A DNA stretch of 64,000 nucleotides. Origin: Halichondria panicea. Taxonomy: Eukaryota > Porifera > Demospongiae > Suberitida > Halichondriidae. Below, one piece after another: positions 62,979 to 64,000 of this stretch. Location of the stretch: NCBI RefSeq assembly GCF_963675165.1, contig NC_087391.1:5860126-5924125 (forward strand). The letters run 5' to 3'. Positions within the stretch are counted from its first letter, which is position 1; each line of letters starts with the position of its first letter. The notes below the pieces were generated by a model. The model searched no databases, was not told the DNA's origin, and saw only the letters and a program-made list of their open reading frames with translations. The position numbers were made by a program, and so were the translations under genes.

Positions 62979-64000
62979 AATTCATTATGAACTTGTGCCG
63001 CAATTTCAATGATTTATACAGCAATTTAGTACATTAATCTTTATTAGTCATCTGAATGTGTTGACAGTTATGAACCTTTAAACTCTTGTAATATGGAATG
63101 TAAGGTACTACCAAGTAAGGTAATGCTGGAGAAACCTTGCCAAGACTCTGTAATATGGAATGTGATGTACTACCATGTAAGGTAATGCTGGAGAAACCTT
63201 AGTGAGAACGATTTTAGTTTAACTAGCAACCCAGCAGTCTAGCTCATTATTCAGCCTCTTCTACCTCTGCTCTACCTCAAGTTCTCTTCTACCTTCTCTA
63301 TACTCTACTGAGGAACCCAGCAGCCTCTATGTCCATCAGATCTCCTCTACCTAACCCAGTACTGCTCCAAGCTATAAGGTTTGTAGAGCTTTGTGTTAGC
63401 TAGCACTGGCTTTGTGTTAGCTTAATTGCCTGATCGAAGTAGCTTGTGTCAGGTCAGTGTCTAAGTGTTGGTATAGCTGCCTACCAGCTTCAATCCTACC
63501 AATGTCAGCTTCCCAATGTCAGCTTCAAGCCTCCTACAGCTGAGCGCTGGCTTTAGCTTGTAGCTTGTGTGTATGTAAGCCGCCTGCTATGGCAGCTTTT
63601 TATTTTTTGTCGCGGCCTGAAATCGAGACTGGTAGTAATTAGCCTCGATTCTTCTCCTGGCGCGTGTATTAAGTTCAAAAACAGCTCAACACTTTTTTTT
63701 AGGTAAATAAAATTCTTAAGTTAAATCAGTATTTTTTTCCTTACAGACAAGAGCATCAGAATATTAAGAGACATCAAAGACGCCAAGTATCAAGAAACAC
63801 CAAGTATCAAGAGGAGACTCCAGGCCAAACGTTAGTCGTAAATAGTGTGATTATGTTTTTGCTCATTCGAGACAATTAAAAAAGAAGGAGGTAAAACATA
63901 TCATGCTGTACGTACAATTAAGATGACTAGCATCATAATAATTTATTTGCTGGTTTTGCCTGCTATCTAAAAAAATTAGGCAAGCCCGTGTTTAAATAGT
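62979..64000. other. Right end of the window, no gene recognised
   Basis: Holds a two-copy direct repeat (taatatggaatgt...ggtaatgctggagaaacctt, about 63090-63140 and 63151-63200), pyrimidine-rich short repeats (ctctacct) at 63250-63360, a near-palindrome around 63611-63660 (ggcctgaaatcgagact / agcctcgattcttctcc), and AT-rich sequence to the edge. Confidence 0.5.

Overview
The window looks like nuclear DNA of an early-branching animal, most likely a demosponge; the lineage is an inference. It holds animal gene families (SRF, Smaug/SAMD4, Speedy/RINGO, FANCD2, GTP cyclohydrolase I, glutaminyl cyclase) cut by many short introns (mostly 40-150 bp) with GT-AG borders. It carries 16 protein-coding genes and one tRNA gene in the first 53 kb, about one gene per 3.3 kb. 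There is no sign of bacterial or viral content.

Layout, left to right: a partial bHLH factor (-), ARFGAP1 (-), a cadherin-like/RING-or-U-box-like/TPR protein (+), RMDN (-) whose start codon overlaps the end of CDPF1 (-), FANCD2 (+) with an antisense tRNA-Lys(CTT) in one intron, MRPL49 (-), TSR1 (-), SAMD4/Smaug (+), GCH1 (-), QPCT (+), SRF (-), Speedy/RINGO (-), NRDE2 (-), a canonical poly(A) polymerase (-), and a double MyTH4-FERM myosin (+). Many neighbours are head-to-head with 57-265 bp between start codons, which suggests shared bidirectional promoters; others are tail-to-tail. From 53.2 kb to the right edge no known gene is recognised. This part holds two tandem arrays, three units of about 1.2 kb and seven units of about 0.7 kb, whose ORFs I do not recognise.

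Functions are mostly housekeeping: Golgi coat regulation (ARFGAP1), ER-mitochondria contact (RMDN), interstrand crosslink repair (FANCD2), ribosome assembly and mitochondrial translation (TSR1, MRPL49), RNA control (SAMD4, NRDE2, poly(A) polymerase), pterin synthesis (GCH1), N-terminal pyroglutamate formation (QPCT), Cdk activation (Speedy), and actin-linked transcription and motility (SRF, myosin). No pathway-level operon is evident.

The most unusual feature is in the introns. At seven or more separate places (FANCD2 twice, TSR1, QPCT, Speedy, poly(A) polymerase twice) a minisatellite has been built from the 3' splice acceptor plus the first bases of the following exon. The real exon is then preceded by 2 to 15 extra copies of its own acceptor. 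The SRF gene also has an upstream CArG-Ets-CArG-TATA arrangement that suggests autoregulation.
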